From: JAURVT01 sp049059935
GTDB lineage: Bacteria; Actinomycetota; Actinomycetes; Propionibacteriales; Nocardioidaceae
Assembly: GCF_049059935.1 (NCBI RefSeq)
Contig: NZ_JBMGQR010000028.1
Location: forward strand, 1-48,575
Direction of reading: 5' to 3'
DNA length: 48,575 nucleotides
The position numbers and the translations under genes are program-made. Position 1 is the first letter of the stretch. Every line of letters starts with the position of its first letter. This document shows, in pieces, positions 8,034 to 15,311 of this stretch. The notes beneath the pieces are model-generated. The model was given only the letters and a program-made list of their open reading frames with translations. It had not been told where the DNA came from and did not search any database.

Positions 8034-8584
8034 CGGGACTCCTTCGACGCGACGGGCAGCGGGTGGACGGTGAGCAGGGCGTCGACGTGGTCGAGCCAGC
8101 GGACCTCGGCCTCGGCGGCGAACAGGAGCCGGTCGAGGACCAGCTGCCAGGCCCGGTCGCCCTCGGCGGACGCCTTGCGCTTGAGCCGGTTGAGCCCCTG
8201 CAGGTGCGACAGCGTGCTGCGTCGCTGCGCCTGCAGGAGACCGGCGGCGTTGACGCCCGGCAGCGTCACGGCCAGGGCGATCTTGATGGCGAGCTCGTCG
8301 CGCGGGTCGCTCGCGTGGTCGATCGGGTCGGCCCACCAGCGGTCGACCTCGGCGTGCCCGGCCTCGGTGATCTCGTAGAGGATGCGGCCCTCGTCGTCGG
8401 CTCCCCCGCCGCCGACGACAAGGCCGTCCCGCTCGAGCCGCGACAGCGTCGTGTAGACCTGCCCGACGTTCAGCGGCCAGGTGCCCCCCGTCGCCTGCTC
8501 GAACTGCGAGCGCAGGCGGGCGCCGTACATCGGCTCCTTCGCCAGCAGCGCGAGTAGCCCGCGCCTGACTGCTTGTGCCGACAT
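8030..8584 (-). CDS. PadR-family transcriptional regulator
   Basis: A 184-aa PadR repressor with an N-terminal winged helix (residues 1-80) and a C-terminal helical dimer arm of the Vir_act_alpha_C type. Recognisable stretches are LLALLAKEPMYGARLRSQF, VGQVYTTLSRLERDGLV and ILYEITEAGHAEVDRW. The start has GGGGGA at suitable spacing. It is the first gene of a padR-ATPase-permease operon with 4- and 8-nt overlaps, the usual arrangement in which PadR represses the transporter until a ligand is sensed. Two repeats of ATAC-N3-GTAT upstream are the likely binding sites. Confidence 0.93.
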   Translation of the reverse strand: MSAQAVRRGLLALLAKEPMYGARLRSQFEQATGGTWPLNVGQVYTTLSRLERDGLVVGGGGADDEGRILYEITEAGHAEVDRWWADPIDHASDPRDELAIKIALAVTLPGVNAAGLLQAQRRSTLSHLQGLNRLKRKASAEGDRAWQLVLDRLLFAAEAEVRWLDHVDALLTVHPLPVASKESR

Positions 8585-8598
8585 CGGCGTCCCCCTGC

Positions 8599-8640
8599 AT
8601 ACTCGGTATTCATCCTGCTGGAGGCAGGTATACCGGGTAT
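8599..8640. promoter_or_regulatory. Paired PadR-type operator repeats
   Basis: ATACTCGGTAT (8599-8609) and ATACCGGGTAT (8630-8640) are two copies of an ATAC-N3-GTAT half-palindrome, 31 bp apart centre to centre, about three helical turns. They lie 15-56 bp upstream of the padR start, where PadR autoregulatory sites are normally found. Confidence 0.65.
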
Positions 8641-8930
8641 GAGGGTGGGTGGCAAGCACCTCCCTCACCGCTTCTGCCGCAGGTGCTGCTCGCGCGACGA
8701 AGAGCGCGCCTACGGACGAGGCGCGCGGTCGCTGCTCGTCGCAGCCGGCCTCGGATCTCGAGGGGTGGACGGCCGGTGCACGGACCGTGGCACATGGTCG
8801 CCGACCGTGGTGGCTTCACCGTGGTTCGCACCTCTTTGCCGTGGTCGGTGTGACTGCTGGTGACCGTGGTGGCTGACCGTCCACCCACCGAGACGCACCC
8901 GGCCACGGTGGGCCGGACACGCCCAGCCGT
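8641..8930. other. Non-coding spacer with CCGTGG repeats
   Basis: No convincing gene on either strand. The stretch carries a 13-bp exact direct repeat, GACCGTGGTGGCT (8803-8815 and 8862-8874), plus further CCGTGG copies near 8785, 8819 and 8840. Function unknown. Confidence 0.4.
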
Positions 8931-8962
8931 CCGTCGGTGCCTGTCGGCGAGCACCCCGACGG
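8931..8962 (-). terminator. Candidate terminator after the phosphopantetheinyl transferase gene
   Basis: CCGTCGGTGC (8931-8940) pairs with GCACCCCGACGG (8951-8962) with a two-base bulge and a 10-nt loop, 18 nt past the stop of the leftward gene. No T-run. Confidence 0.4.
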
Positions 8963-8980
8963 CGCCGCACGCGCGACGCG

Positions 8981-9625
8981 TCAGGCCGGCACGACCACCG
9001 CCGTCCGCACCACCGCCCCGTCCACCTCCCACCGCCCGGCCCAGACCACCCCCGGACCACCACCGGGAGAGGTCACCCGCGCCGTGAACGACCCGTCGGC
9101 CGCGAGGTCCACGTCGGCGTGATCGAACTCGATCCAGGTGCCGCGGAGGGGGTGCCAGGCCTTGAACACGCTCTCCTTCGCGCTGAAGAGGACGAGGGCC
9201 GCGGTGTCGTCGTCGAGGCCGGACGACGCGAGCCGTGCACGCTCGTCGGCGCTGCGGACGAGCGCGGCCACCTCGGGCGGCAGCACCCGCAGCGGCTCGA
9301 CGTCGATGCCGAGGGCGGCGACGTCCGTCGCGTGGGCGACCGCCGCGGCGACCTCGCCGGCGCCGTGGGTGATCGAGCCCACCACGCCCGCCGGCCAGAC
9401 CGGTCCGCGCCGCTCCCCTACCGCCACCGGCCCGCCCGGGATGCCGAGGGCGGCCAGCGCCTCGTGGGCGCACCCGCGTCCGGCGACGAAGTCGCGCACC
9501 CGTGACGGCACCGCGCGGGCCACGGGGGCTCGCTCCACGTCGCTCACCAGCGCGTCCCAGCGCGGGTCGTCGACGGCGCCGGCGCGCAGCACGACCACGT
9601 CCGGGAGCAGGTCGGCGAGGCTCAT
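8981..9625 (-). CDS. 4'-phosphopantetheinyl transferase (Sfp/EntD type)
   Basis: A 214-aa enzyme of the Sfp/EntD class, which moves the phosphopantetheine arm of CoA to carrier proteins of polyketide, nonribosomal peptide or fatty-acid synthesis. The Mg-binding and catalytic motifs are present: GIDVEP and FSAKESVFKAW, with an upstream GSITH motif typical of EntD-like members. It starts 15 nt after the YihY-type gene on the same strand, so it is probably in that operon. No carrier-protein synthase lies in the window, so its partner must be elsewhere. The EntD-like CGSITH-type motif would fit siderophore synthesis, but that is inference. Confidence 0.9.
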   Translation of the reverse strand: MSLADLLPDVVVLRAGAVDDPRWDALVSDVERAPVARAVPSRVRDFVAGRGCAHEALAALGIPGGPVAVGERRGPVWPAGVVGSITHGAGEVAAAVAHATDVAALGIDVEPLRVLPPEVAALVRSADERARLASSGLDDDTAALVLFSAKESVFKAWHPLRGTWIEFDHADVDLAADGSFTARVTSPGGGPGVVWAGRWEVDGAVVRTAVVVPA

Positions 9626-9640
9626 GGTCCCGCGGACCGG

Positions 9641-10771
9641 TCAGGCGTCGCGGCTGAGCCGCAGCGTGGGCTCGGGGTCGTCGGGGTCGCGACGCTCCGG
9701 GCCCTCGGTGGCGTCGGGCAGGGCCACCAGGTGGGGGACGTCGGTCGTCCGCTCGCCGTCGCCCTCGACGTCGGCGGGGTCGGCCTTCGTCTCGTCCGGG
9801 CGCGGGTCGAAGGTGATGCTGATCGACTCGAAGCCCTTGTGGCGCTGGGCCTTGGCGTACTCGGCGTAGGCGCGGCGGTCGGCGTCGGTGAGGTCGACGT
9901 TGTCGGTGAACGGCGTCAGCAGCGCCCGCGGGTACAGCTTCTTGGCCAGCACGACGTTGACCTCGATGCCGAAGATCGCCATCAACGACGCGATGTAGAT
10001 GACGCCGACGAGACCGAGCACCAGGCCGAAAGTCTGGTTCATCGACGACGTCTCGACGAGCACCCGGTTGACGTAGATCGCACCGATCACCTGCAGCCCC
10101 TGCCACAGGACGGCCACCACGACCGCGCCCGGCAGCGCCCGCCAGAAGCTGTGGTCTCGCGCGGCCGCGAGCCGGAAGAGCATCGCGAACACCACCGCGA
10201 CCAGCAACGTGGTGACGCCGGTGATGATCCACTGCAGCGTGGCGTCGATGCGGGCACCGAACACCTGCGCGTTGCTGCCGGCGACCGACACGGCGCTGAC
10301 GAGGAGCACCGCGATGCCGGCGGTGATGAGCAGCAGCAGGCTGCGCGCCCGTCCGAGGAACGGGTTGGGGCGGCTGTTGCGCGGCACCGCCCAGGCGATG
10401 TTCATCGCGTTCTGGCTGGCCTGGCCGAGGCCGAGCGCACCGTAGAGCGCGACGATCGAGCCCAGGACCACCGCGCCGAGGCTGCCCTGCAGGCCCTCGG
10501 GACGTCCGAGCTGGTCGCCGATGATCGGGAACTGGCTCAGCGCGGAGTTGAGGATCGTCTCCTGCAGCCCCGGTCTGCCCTGCAGCAGGAAGCCCAGGAT
10601 CGACGACCCGAGCAGCAGCAGCGGGAAGATCGCGATGAACGCGTAGTAGGTGACGATGGCGGCCAGGTAGTTGCCCTGGTCGTCGAAGAACTTGTAGAAC
10701 ACCGACAGGGGCATGCCCACGACGGGATGACGCCGCTGGAAGCGGTCGACCCCGTCGATGACCTTGCCCAC
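9641..10771 (-). CDS. YihY/virulence factor BrkB family membrane protein (copy 1)
   Basis: A 376-aa inner-membrane protein of the YihY/UPF0761 family with about six membrane helices. The family core is seen as ALAAIVTYYAFIAIFP-like (NYLAAIVTYYAFIAIFP), then GSIVALYGALGLGQASQNAMN and a final ASLMAIFGIEVNVVLAKKL helix. The last 100 residues are hydrophilic and acidic, an extension beyond the core domain. The GTG start follows a TACCGT box by 6 nt, pointing to a leaderless transcript. A second family member lies at 24470-25456. Biochemical role is not established for the family; BrkB was linked to serum resistance, but YihY is not an RNase as once annotated. Confidence 0.9.
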   Translation of the reverse strand: MGKVIDGVDRFQRRHPVVGMPLSVFYKFFDDQGNYLAAIVTYYAFIAIFPLLLLGSSILGFLLQGRPGLQETILNSALSQFPIIGDQLGRPEGLQGSLGAVVLGSIVALYGALGLGQASQNAMNIAWAVPRNSRPNPFLGRARSLLLLITAGIAVLLVSAVSVAGSNAQVFGARIDATLQWIITGVTTLLVAVVFAMLFRLAAARDHSFWRALPGAVVVAVLWQGLQVIGAIYVNRVLVETSSMNQTFGLVLGLVGVIYIASLMAIFGIEVNVVLAKKLYPRALLTPFTDNVDLTDADRRAYAEYAKAQRHKGFESISITFDPRPDETKADPADVEGDGERTTDVPHLVALPDATEGPERRDPDDPEPTLRLSRDA

Positions 10772-10783
10772 CGTCCAACGGTA
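10772..10783 (-). promoter_or_regulatory. Leaderless promoter of the yihY-type gene
   Basis: TACCGT (10778-10783), 6-nt spacer, GTG start at 10771. Confidence 0.5.
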
Positions 10784-10820
10784 CCGCTGGACCCGTCCGG
10801 CCGGACGGTCCGACGCAGGT

Positions 10821-12482
10821 TCAGGCCGTGGGGCCCGACGCCCGCAGCCCGAGGACGCGCGCCGACTCCTCGCGCATCTGCACCTTGCGGACCTTGCCGG
10901 TGACCGTCATCGGGAACTCCTCGACGACCATCACGTAGCGCGGCACCTTGTGGCGCGCGAGCCGTCCGTCGCAGAACGCCTTGACCGCGTCGGCGTCGAG
11001 CGGGGTGGCGCCCTCGCGCATCCGGACCCACGCGCAGAGCTCCTCGCCGTAGCGCTCGTCGGGCACCCCGACCACCTGCACGTCGGCGATGTCGGGGTGG
11101 GTGTAGAGGAACTCCTCGATCTCGCGCGGGTAGAGGTTCTCGCCCCCACGGATGACGAGGTCCTTGATGCGGCCGACGATGTTGGTGTAGCCGTCGCTCC
11201 TCATCTCGGCGAGGTCGCCGGTGTGCATCCACCGCGCGCGGTCGATGGCCTCGTCGGTCTTCTCCTCGTCGGCCCAGTAGCCGAGCATCACCGAGTAGCC
11301 GCGGGTGCACAGCTCGCCCGGCGTTCCGCGCGGGACCGTCAGCCCGGTGAGCGGGTCGATGATCTTGACCTCCAGGAACGGGTGGACGCGGCCCACCGTG
11401 GACGTGCGGCGCTCGACGTCGTCGTCCGGACGGGTCTGCAACGACACCGGCGACGTCTCGGTCATGCCGTACGCGATCGAGACCTCCTCCATGTGCATCT
11501 CGCTGATGCACCGCTTCATCACCTCGACCGGGCACGGCGAGCCGGCCATGATGCCGGTGCGCAGCGTCGACAGGTCGTAGTCGGCGAAGTCCGGCAGGTT
11601 CTGCTCGGCGATGAACATGGTGGGCACGCCGTACAGCGCGGTGCACCGCTCGTCCTGGACGGCCCGCAGCGTCGCCGCGGGGTCGAACGCGGGCGCCGGG
11701 ATCACCATCGCGGCGCCGTGGCTGGTGCAGCCGAGGTTGGCCATCACCATGCCGAAGCAGTGGTAGAAGGGCACCGGGATGCACAGCCGGTCCTCGTGGG
11801 TGAAGCCGATCGTCTCGGTGGTGAAGTACCCGTTGTTGAGCAGGTTGTGGTGGCTGAGCGTCGCGCCCTTGGGGTAGCCGGTGGTGCCCGAGGTGTACTG
11901 GATGTTGATCGGGTCGTCGGGGCTGAGCGCGGCCATCGCGGTGGCGACCGCGTCGGCCGGCTGCCGCTCCCCCGACGAGAGCAGCGCGTCCCACGACTCG
12001 TCGTCGAGGTAGACCACCTGCGTGAGCTCGGGGCAGTCGCCACGGACCTCCTCGACCATCTGCCGGTACTCGCTCGTGCGGAAGGTCGTGGCGCTGACGA
12101 GCATGCGCATGCCCGACTGCCGGATCGCGTAGCCCAGCTCGTGGGTGCGGTAGGCCGGGTTGACGTTCACCAGGACGACGCCGATCTTCGCGGTGGCGTA
12201 CTGCACGAGCGTCCACTCGGCGCGGTTCGGGGCCCAGATCCCGACCCGGTCGCCCTTGCCGACGCCGGCCGCGAGCAGGCCGCGCGCGACGCGGTCGACG
12301 TCGGCGTCCAGCTCGGCGTACGTCCAGCGGCGACCGGTCTCGACCTCCACGAGCGCCTCGCGGTCGCCGTGCGCGGCCACCGTCCGCTCGAGGTTCTGGC
12401 CGATCGTGTCGCCCAGCAGGGGGACGTCGGCGGGCCCGGCGGCGTAGGAGGGCAGGACGGACGTGGGTGTGACCTGGGTCAT
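10821..12482 (-). CDS. AMP-binding acyl-CoA synthetase
   Basis: A 553-aa adenylate-forming enzyme. The P-loop is YTSGTTGYPKGA (about residue 200), the A5 motif is AYGMTETSP, the A7 motif is WMHTGDLAEM and the A8 hinge GRIKDLVIRGGENLYPREIEE; the catalytic Lys is in TVTGKVRK near the C-terminus. It activates a fatty or other carboxylic acid to acyl-AMP and then to acyl-CoA. The overall pattern matches the ACSF2/FadD35-like medium-chain group. ATG 12482 follows TAGACT by 6 nt (leaderless). It is a single-gene unit, divergent from the unknown 200-aa gene. Chain-length preference cannot be read from sequence. Confidence 0.93.
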   Translation of the reverse strand: MTQVTPTSVLPSYAAGPADVPLLGDTIGQNLERTVAAHGDREALVEVETGRRWTYAELDADVDRVARGLLAAGVGKGDRVGIWAPNRAEWTLVQYATAKIGVVLVNVNPAYRTHELGYAIRQSGMRMLVSATTFRTSEYRQMVEEVRGDCPELTQVVYLDDESWDALLSSGERQPADAVATAMAALSPDDPINIQYTSGTTGYPKGATLSHHNLLNNGYFTTETIGFTHEDRLCIPVPFYHCFGMVMANLGCTSHGAAMVIPAPAFDPAATLRAVQDERCTALYGVPTMFIAEQNLPDFADYDLSTLRTGIMAGSPCPVEVMKRCISEMHMEEVSIAYGMTETSPVSLQTRPDDDVERRTSTVGRVHPFLEVKIIDPLTGLTVPRGTPGELCTRGYSVMLGYWADEEKTDEAIDRARWMHTGDLAEMRSDGYTNIVGRIKDLVIRGGENLYPREIEEFLYTHPDIADVQVVGVPDERYGEELCAWVRMREGATPLDADAVKAFCDGRLARHKVPRYVMVVEEFPMTVTGKVRKVQMREESARVLGLRASGPTA

Positions 12483-12494
12483 GCGCGGAGTCTA
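12483..12494 (-). promoter_or_regulatory. Leaderless promoter of the acyl-CoA synthetase gene
   Basis: TAGACT (12489-12494), 6-nt spacer, ATG at 12482. Confidence 0.55.
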
Positions 12495-12540
12495 GGCACG
12501 CGCGCGTCGACCGGCCAGGGCCCGGGACGGGCATGTTGAC

Positions 12541-12552
12541 TATGGTTCGGCC
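12541..12552 (+). promoter_or_regulatory. Leaderless promoter of the 12553 gene
   Basis: TATGGT (12541-12546), 6-nt spacer, ATG at 12553. Confidence 0.5.
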
Positions 12553-13155
12553 ATGACTCTGGACGACCTGCGTGGCACCCGCCAGGTGACGTTCTCCTCC
12601 GGCGGGTGGGGCGTGACGGCTACCGACCCGCTGCCCACCCGGTACGACCTCAAGGAGCTGCCCGACGGCTACTCGCTGCGGGCGCCCGGGCGCACCGAGG
12701 TCGCCCAGTTCCACCGCACGGACTTCGAGCAGCCCTTCGGCGACCACTGGTCGGTGTGGACGCCCGACCACGTCCACCTCGGCGACGTGCAGCGCGCCGG
12801 GCCGCGCGACACGTTCGCCCTGTTCTCACCGGCCGGCGAGCCGATGGCCTGGTGCGGGCCGCAGGCCTCGCTCGAGCAGCTGCGCACCCCGCTGCCCGAC
12901 GCCGAGGGCACCGTGGGCACCGCCGTCTGGTCGTTGCTGCGCCTGGAGCTGCGGGTCGACTTCACCCCGGGCTACCAGGGCTCCACCTACGACGACCTGA
13001 CGATCGCCGACCCGCAGCTCACCGCGCTGAGCACCGCCACGCGCAAGCGCAAGCACTTCGGCCTCGGCAACGACTACAACGTCGACCTGTCCGAGCTGCC
13101 CGACTTCGTCGACAAGGCCCTCGTCCTCGCGGTCATCGCGTACGAGAGTCGCTGA
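12553..13155 (+). CDS. Conserved-looking protein of unknown function, 200 aa
   Basis: A 200-aa soluble protein with no signal peptide or membrane segment. The sequence alternates short polar and hydrophobic strands with many aromatics (YDLKELPDGYSLRAPG, DHWSVWTPDHVHLGDVQ), suggesting a mostly beta fold. This vaguely recalls the tubby/scramblase/LURP-type barrel, but I do not claim that family. The C-terminal part is helical (PDFVDKALVLAVIAYESR). ATG 12553 is supported by TATGGT 6 nt ahead. Its last 23 nt overlap the end of the convergent MHS transporter gene. Coding quality is good; function unknown. Confidence 0.75.
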   Translation: MTLDDLRGTRQVTFSSGGWGVTATDPLPTRYDLKELPDGYSLRAPGRTEVAQFHRTDFEQPFGDHWSVWTPDHVHLGDVQRAGPRDTFALFSPAGEPMAWCGPQASLEQLRTPLPDAEGTVGTAVWSLLRLELRVDFTPGYQGSTYDDLTIADPQLTALSTATRKRKHFGLGNDYNVDLSELPDFVDKALVLAVIAYESR

Positions 13156-14503
13156 CGGCCGCGTCCTCGAGCACGCGGTCGTGGTCCAGCGAGCTGCCGC
13201 TCGTCTCCCTGCTGAGCAGCACCGCCGCCAGCGTGATCACCGCGGTGATCGCGATGTAGACGCCGACCGCCGACGTGTTCGGGTCGTCGACGTCGCCGAG
13301 CAGGCGCAGGGCGATGATCGGGGCGAGGGCGCCGGCCAGGATCGACGCGAGCTGGTAGCCGATGGACGCACCGGAGTAGCGCACGCTGGTGCCGAACAGC
13401 TCGGAGAAGAAGGCCGCCTGCGGGGCGTACATGAACGAGTGCAGGAGCAGCCCGAGCAGGACCGCGCCGGTGATGACCAGCGCCGAGCCGCTCTCGAGCA
13501 GGTCGAAGAAGAAGAACGTGTAGACGCCCACCCCGACCGCTCCCACCAGGTAGAACGGCTTGCGGCCGAACCGGTCGGACGCGAGCCCCACCAGCGGCAC
13601 GAAGGCCAGCTGGAAGGCCGAGCCGATCAGCAGCGCCTGGGTGCCGACCTTGCCCTCGTAGCCCGCGTACTGGGTGAGGTAGGTCAGCGAGATGACGGTG
13701 AAGATGTAGTAGCTGGTGTTCTCGGCCAGGCGCATGCCCATCGCGAGCAGAATCTCGCGCGGGTAGTGCCTGACCACCTCGAGCAGCGGCATCTGGCGCT
13801 CGGCGCCCTGCTGGGCGAGCGCCTCGCGGGCCTGGGCGAACACCGGCGACTCCTCGACGCTGAGACGCACCCACAGGCCGATCAGCACGAGCACGCCGCT
13901 GAGCACGAACGCGATGCGCCAGCCCCACGACTGGAAGTCCTCGGGCGACTGCACGGTCTGCAGGACCCACAGCACCGCTGCGGCGAGCAGGTTGCCCGAC
14001 GCGACGCCGGCCTGCACCCACGACGTCCAGAAGCCGCGGTGGCCCGCGTCGCCGTGCTCGGCGGCCATCAGCACCGCGCCGCCCCACTCCCCGCCCACGG
14101 CGAAGCCCTGGAACAGGCGGCAGAGCACGAGCAGCACCGGGGCGAGCACGCCCACCTGGCCGTAGGTGGGCAGCAGGCCGATGGCGACGGTGGCGCCGCC
14201 CATCAGCAGCAGCGACAGCACAAGCATCTGCTTTCGCCCGACGCGGTCGCCGAAGTGGCCGAACACGATGCCACCGAGCGGACGGGCCACGAACCCGATC
14301 GCGTAGACCATGAAGGCGTAGAGCGTGCCGGTCGTGCCGCCGAGCTCGCCGAAGAAGACGTCGCCGAACACGAGCGCGGCGGCCGAGCCGAACAGGAAGA
14401 AGTCGTACCACTCGACGGTGGTGCCGACCATCGAGGCGCTGACGACCTTGACGATGCCGGTGCGCGGAGGCGGGGTGCTGCTGTCGTTCGCGGTGGTGCT
14501 CAT
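13133..14503 (-). CDS. MHS-family MFS symporter
   Basis: A 456-aa transporter of the metabolite:H+ symporter group (ProP/ShiA/KgtP relatives), with 12 membrane helices. The N-terminus has the family hallmark GTTVEWYDFFLFGSAA, loop 2-3 is GHFGDRVGRKQ, and the FQGFAVGGEWGGAVLMAAEH segment in TM5 is diagnostic. Members take up organic acids, shikimate, proline/betaine or dicarboxylates. It follows a 3-hydroxybutyrate-dehydrogenase-like SDR by 8 nt, with AGGAG before the start, so it probably imports the hydroxy acid that enzyme oxidises. The 3' end overlaps a convergent gene by 23 nt. Confidence 0.92.
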   Translation of the reverse strand: MSTTANDSSTPPPRTGIVKVVSASMVGTTVEWYDFFLFGSAAALVFGDVFFGELGGTTGTLYAFMVYAIGFVARPLGGIVFGHFGDRVGRKQMLVLSLLLMGGATVAIGLLPTYGQVGVLAPVLLVLCRLFQGFAVGGEWGGAVLMAAEHGDAGHRGFWTSWVQAGVASGNLLAAAVLWVLQTVQSPEDFQSWGWRIAFVLSGVLVLIGLWVRLSVEESPVFAQAREALAQQGAERQMPLLEVVRHYPREILLAMGMRLAENTSYYIFTVISLTYLTQYAGYEGKVGTQALLIGSAFQLAFVPLVGLASDRFGRKPFYLVGAVGVGVYTFFFFDLLESGSALVITGAVLLGLLLHSFMYAPQAAFFSELFGTSVRYSGASIGYQLASILAGALAPIIALRLLGDVDDPNTSAVGVYIAITAVITLAAVLLSRETSGSSLDHDRVLEDAAVSDSRTR

Positions 14504-14511
14504 CGGTGCTC

Positions 14512-15258
14512 CTAGCTGGCGGTCCATCCGCCGGTCATGTCGTGGGTCGCGCCCGTGATCGAGTCGGTGCCGGGGCCGCAGAGGAAGCCGACGAGGCGGG
14601 CCACCTCGTCGGGCTCCACCAGGCGCTTGACGGCGCTGCGGGCCAGCAGGACGTCGGCGACGACCTGGTCCTCGTCGATGCCGTGGGCACGGGCCTGGTC
14701 GGCCACCTGCCCCTCGACGAGCGGCGTGCGGACGTAGCCCGGCGCGACGGTGTTGGAGGTGATCCCGTGCGGCGCGCCCTCCAGCGCGAGCGACTTGGAG
14801 AAGCCCTCCAGCCCGTGCTTGGCGGTGACGTACGCGATCTTGTACGGCGACGCGCGGTGACCGTGGACGCTCGAGACGTGCACGAACCGGCCCCACCCGC
14901 GCTCGCGCATGCCGGGCAGCACCGCCTGCGCGATCGCGAACGGCGCCCGCAGCATCAGGGTGAGGATCTGCTCGAAGGTCTCGGCGGGGAACTCCTCGAC
15001 CGGCGCCACGTGCTGGAAACCCGCGTTGTTCACCACGACGTCGGCCTCGAGACCGAGGTCCGCGATCGAGGCGGGGTCGAGCAGGTCGACACGGGCCGTG
15101 AGGGCCCCGGTGTCGGCGGCCAGCGCGGCGAGCCCGTCGGCATCGCGGTCGAGCCCGAGCACGTCGTCGCCGAGCGCCACGAAGTGCTCGACGCAGGCGC
15201 GGCCGATGCCGCTCGCGGCGCCGGTGACGACCACGCGACGCGTCTCGGGAGGAGTCAC
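14512..15258 (-). CDS. 3-hydroxybutyrate dehydrogenase-like SDR
   Basis: A 248-aa classical short-chain dehydrogenase. The NAD-binding motif is TGAASGIG, NNAG follows at about residue 80, and the catalytic Ser-Tyr-Lys lie in VSSVHG and YVTAKHG. The HGHRASPYK and YVRTPLVEGQV stretches match D-3-hydroxybutyrate dehydrogenases (BdhA), which oxidise 3-hydroxybutyrate to acetoacetate with NAD. GTG 15258 is chosen because TAGTGT lies 7 nt before it and no Shine-Dalgarno is seen; GTG 15267 is an in-frame alternative. It forms an operon with the MHS transporter and sits after a GAF-PucR regulator. Ketone-body or PHB-monomer use is inferred. Confidence 0.85.
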   Translation of the reverse strand: MTPPETRRVVVTGAASGIGRACVEHFVALGDDVLGLDRDADGLAALAADTGALTARVDLLDPASIADLGLEADVVVNNAGFQHVAPVEEFPAETFEQILTLMLRAPFAIAQAVLPGMRERGWGRFVHVSSVHGHRASPYKIAYVTAKHGLEGFSKSLALEGAPHGITSNTVAPGYVRTPLVEGQVADQARAHGIDEDQVVADVLLARSAVKRLVEPDEVARLVGFLCGPGTDSITGATHDMTGGWTAS

Positions 15259-15271
15259 GCACGTCACACTA
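15259..15271 (-). promoter_or_regulatory. Leaderless promoter of the SDR-transporter operon
   Basis: TAGTGT (15266-15271), 7-nt spacer, GTG at 15258. Confidence 0.5.
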
Positions 15272-15311
15272 GGGCGGCACCATCGCCCCGGCGACGTGCT
15301 CGTCCCACACC

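Noticed and set aside
8641..8980. Open frames of 60-96 codons on the plus strand before the phosphopantetheinyl transferase end
   Set aside because: No ribosome site, biased residue use, and they run into the antisense of known genes.
13133..13155. Possible frameshift or merged gene at the 12553/MHS junction
   Set aside because: Both convergent frames are intact to their own stops; a 23-nt overlap is normal in such dense genomes.
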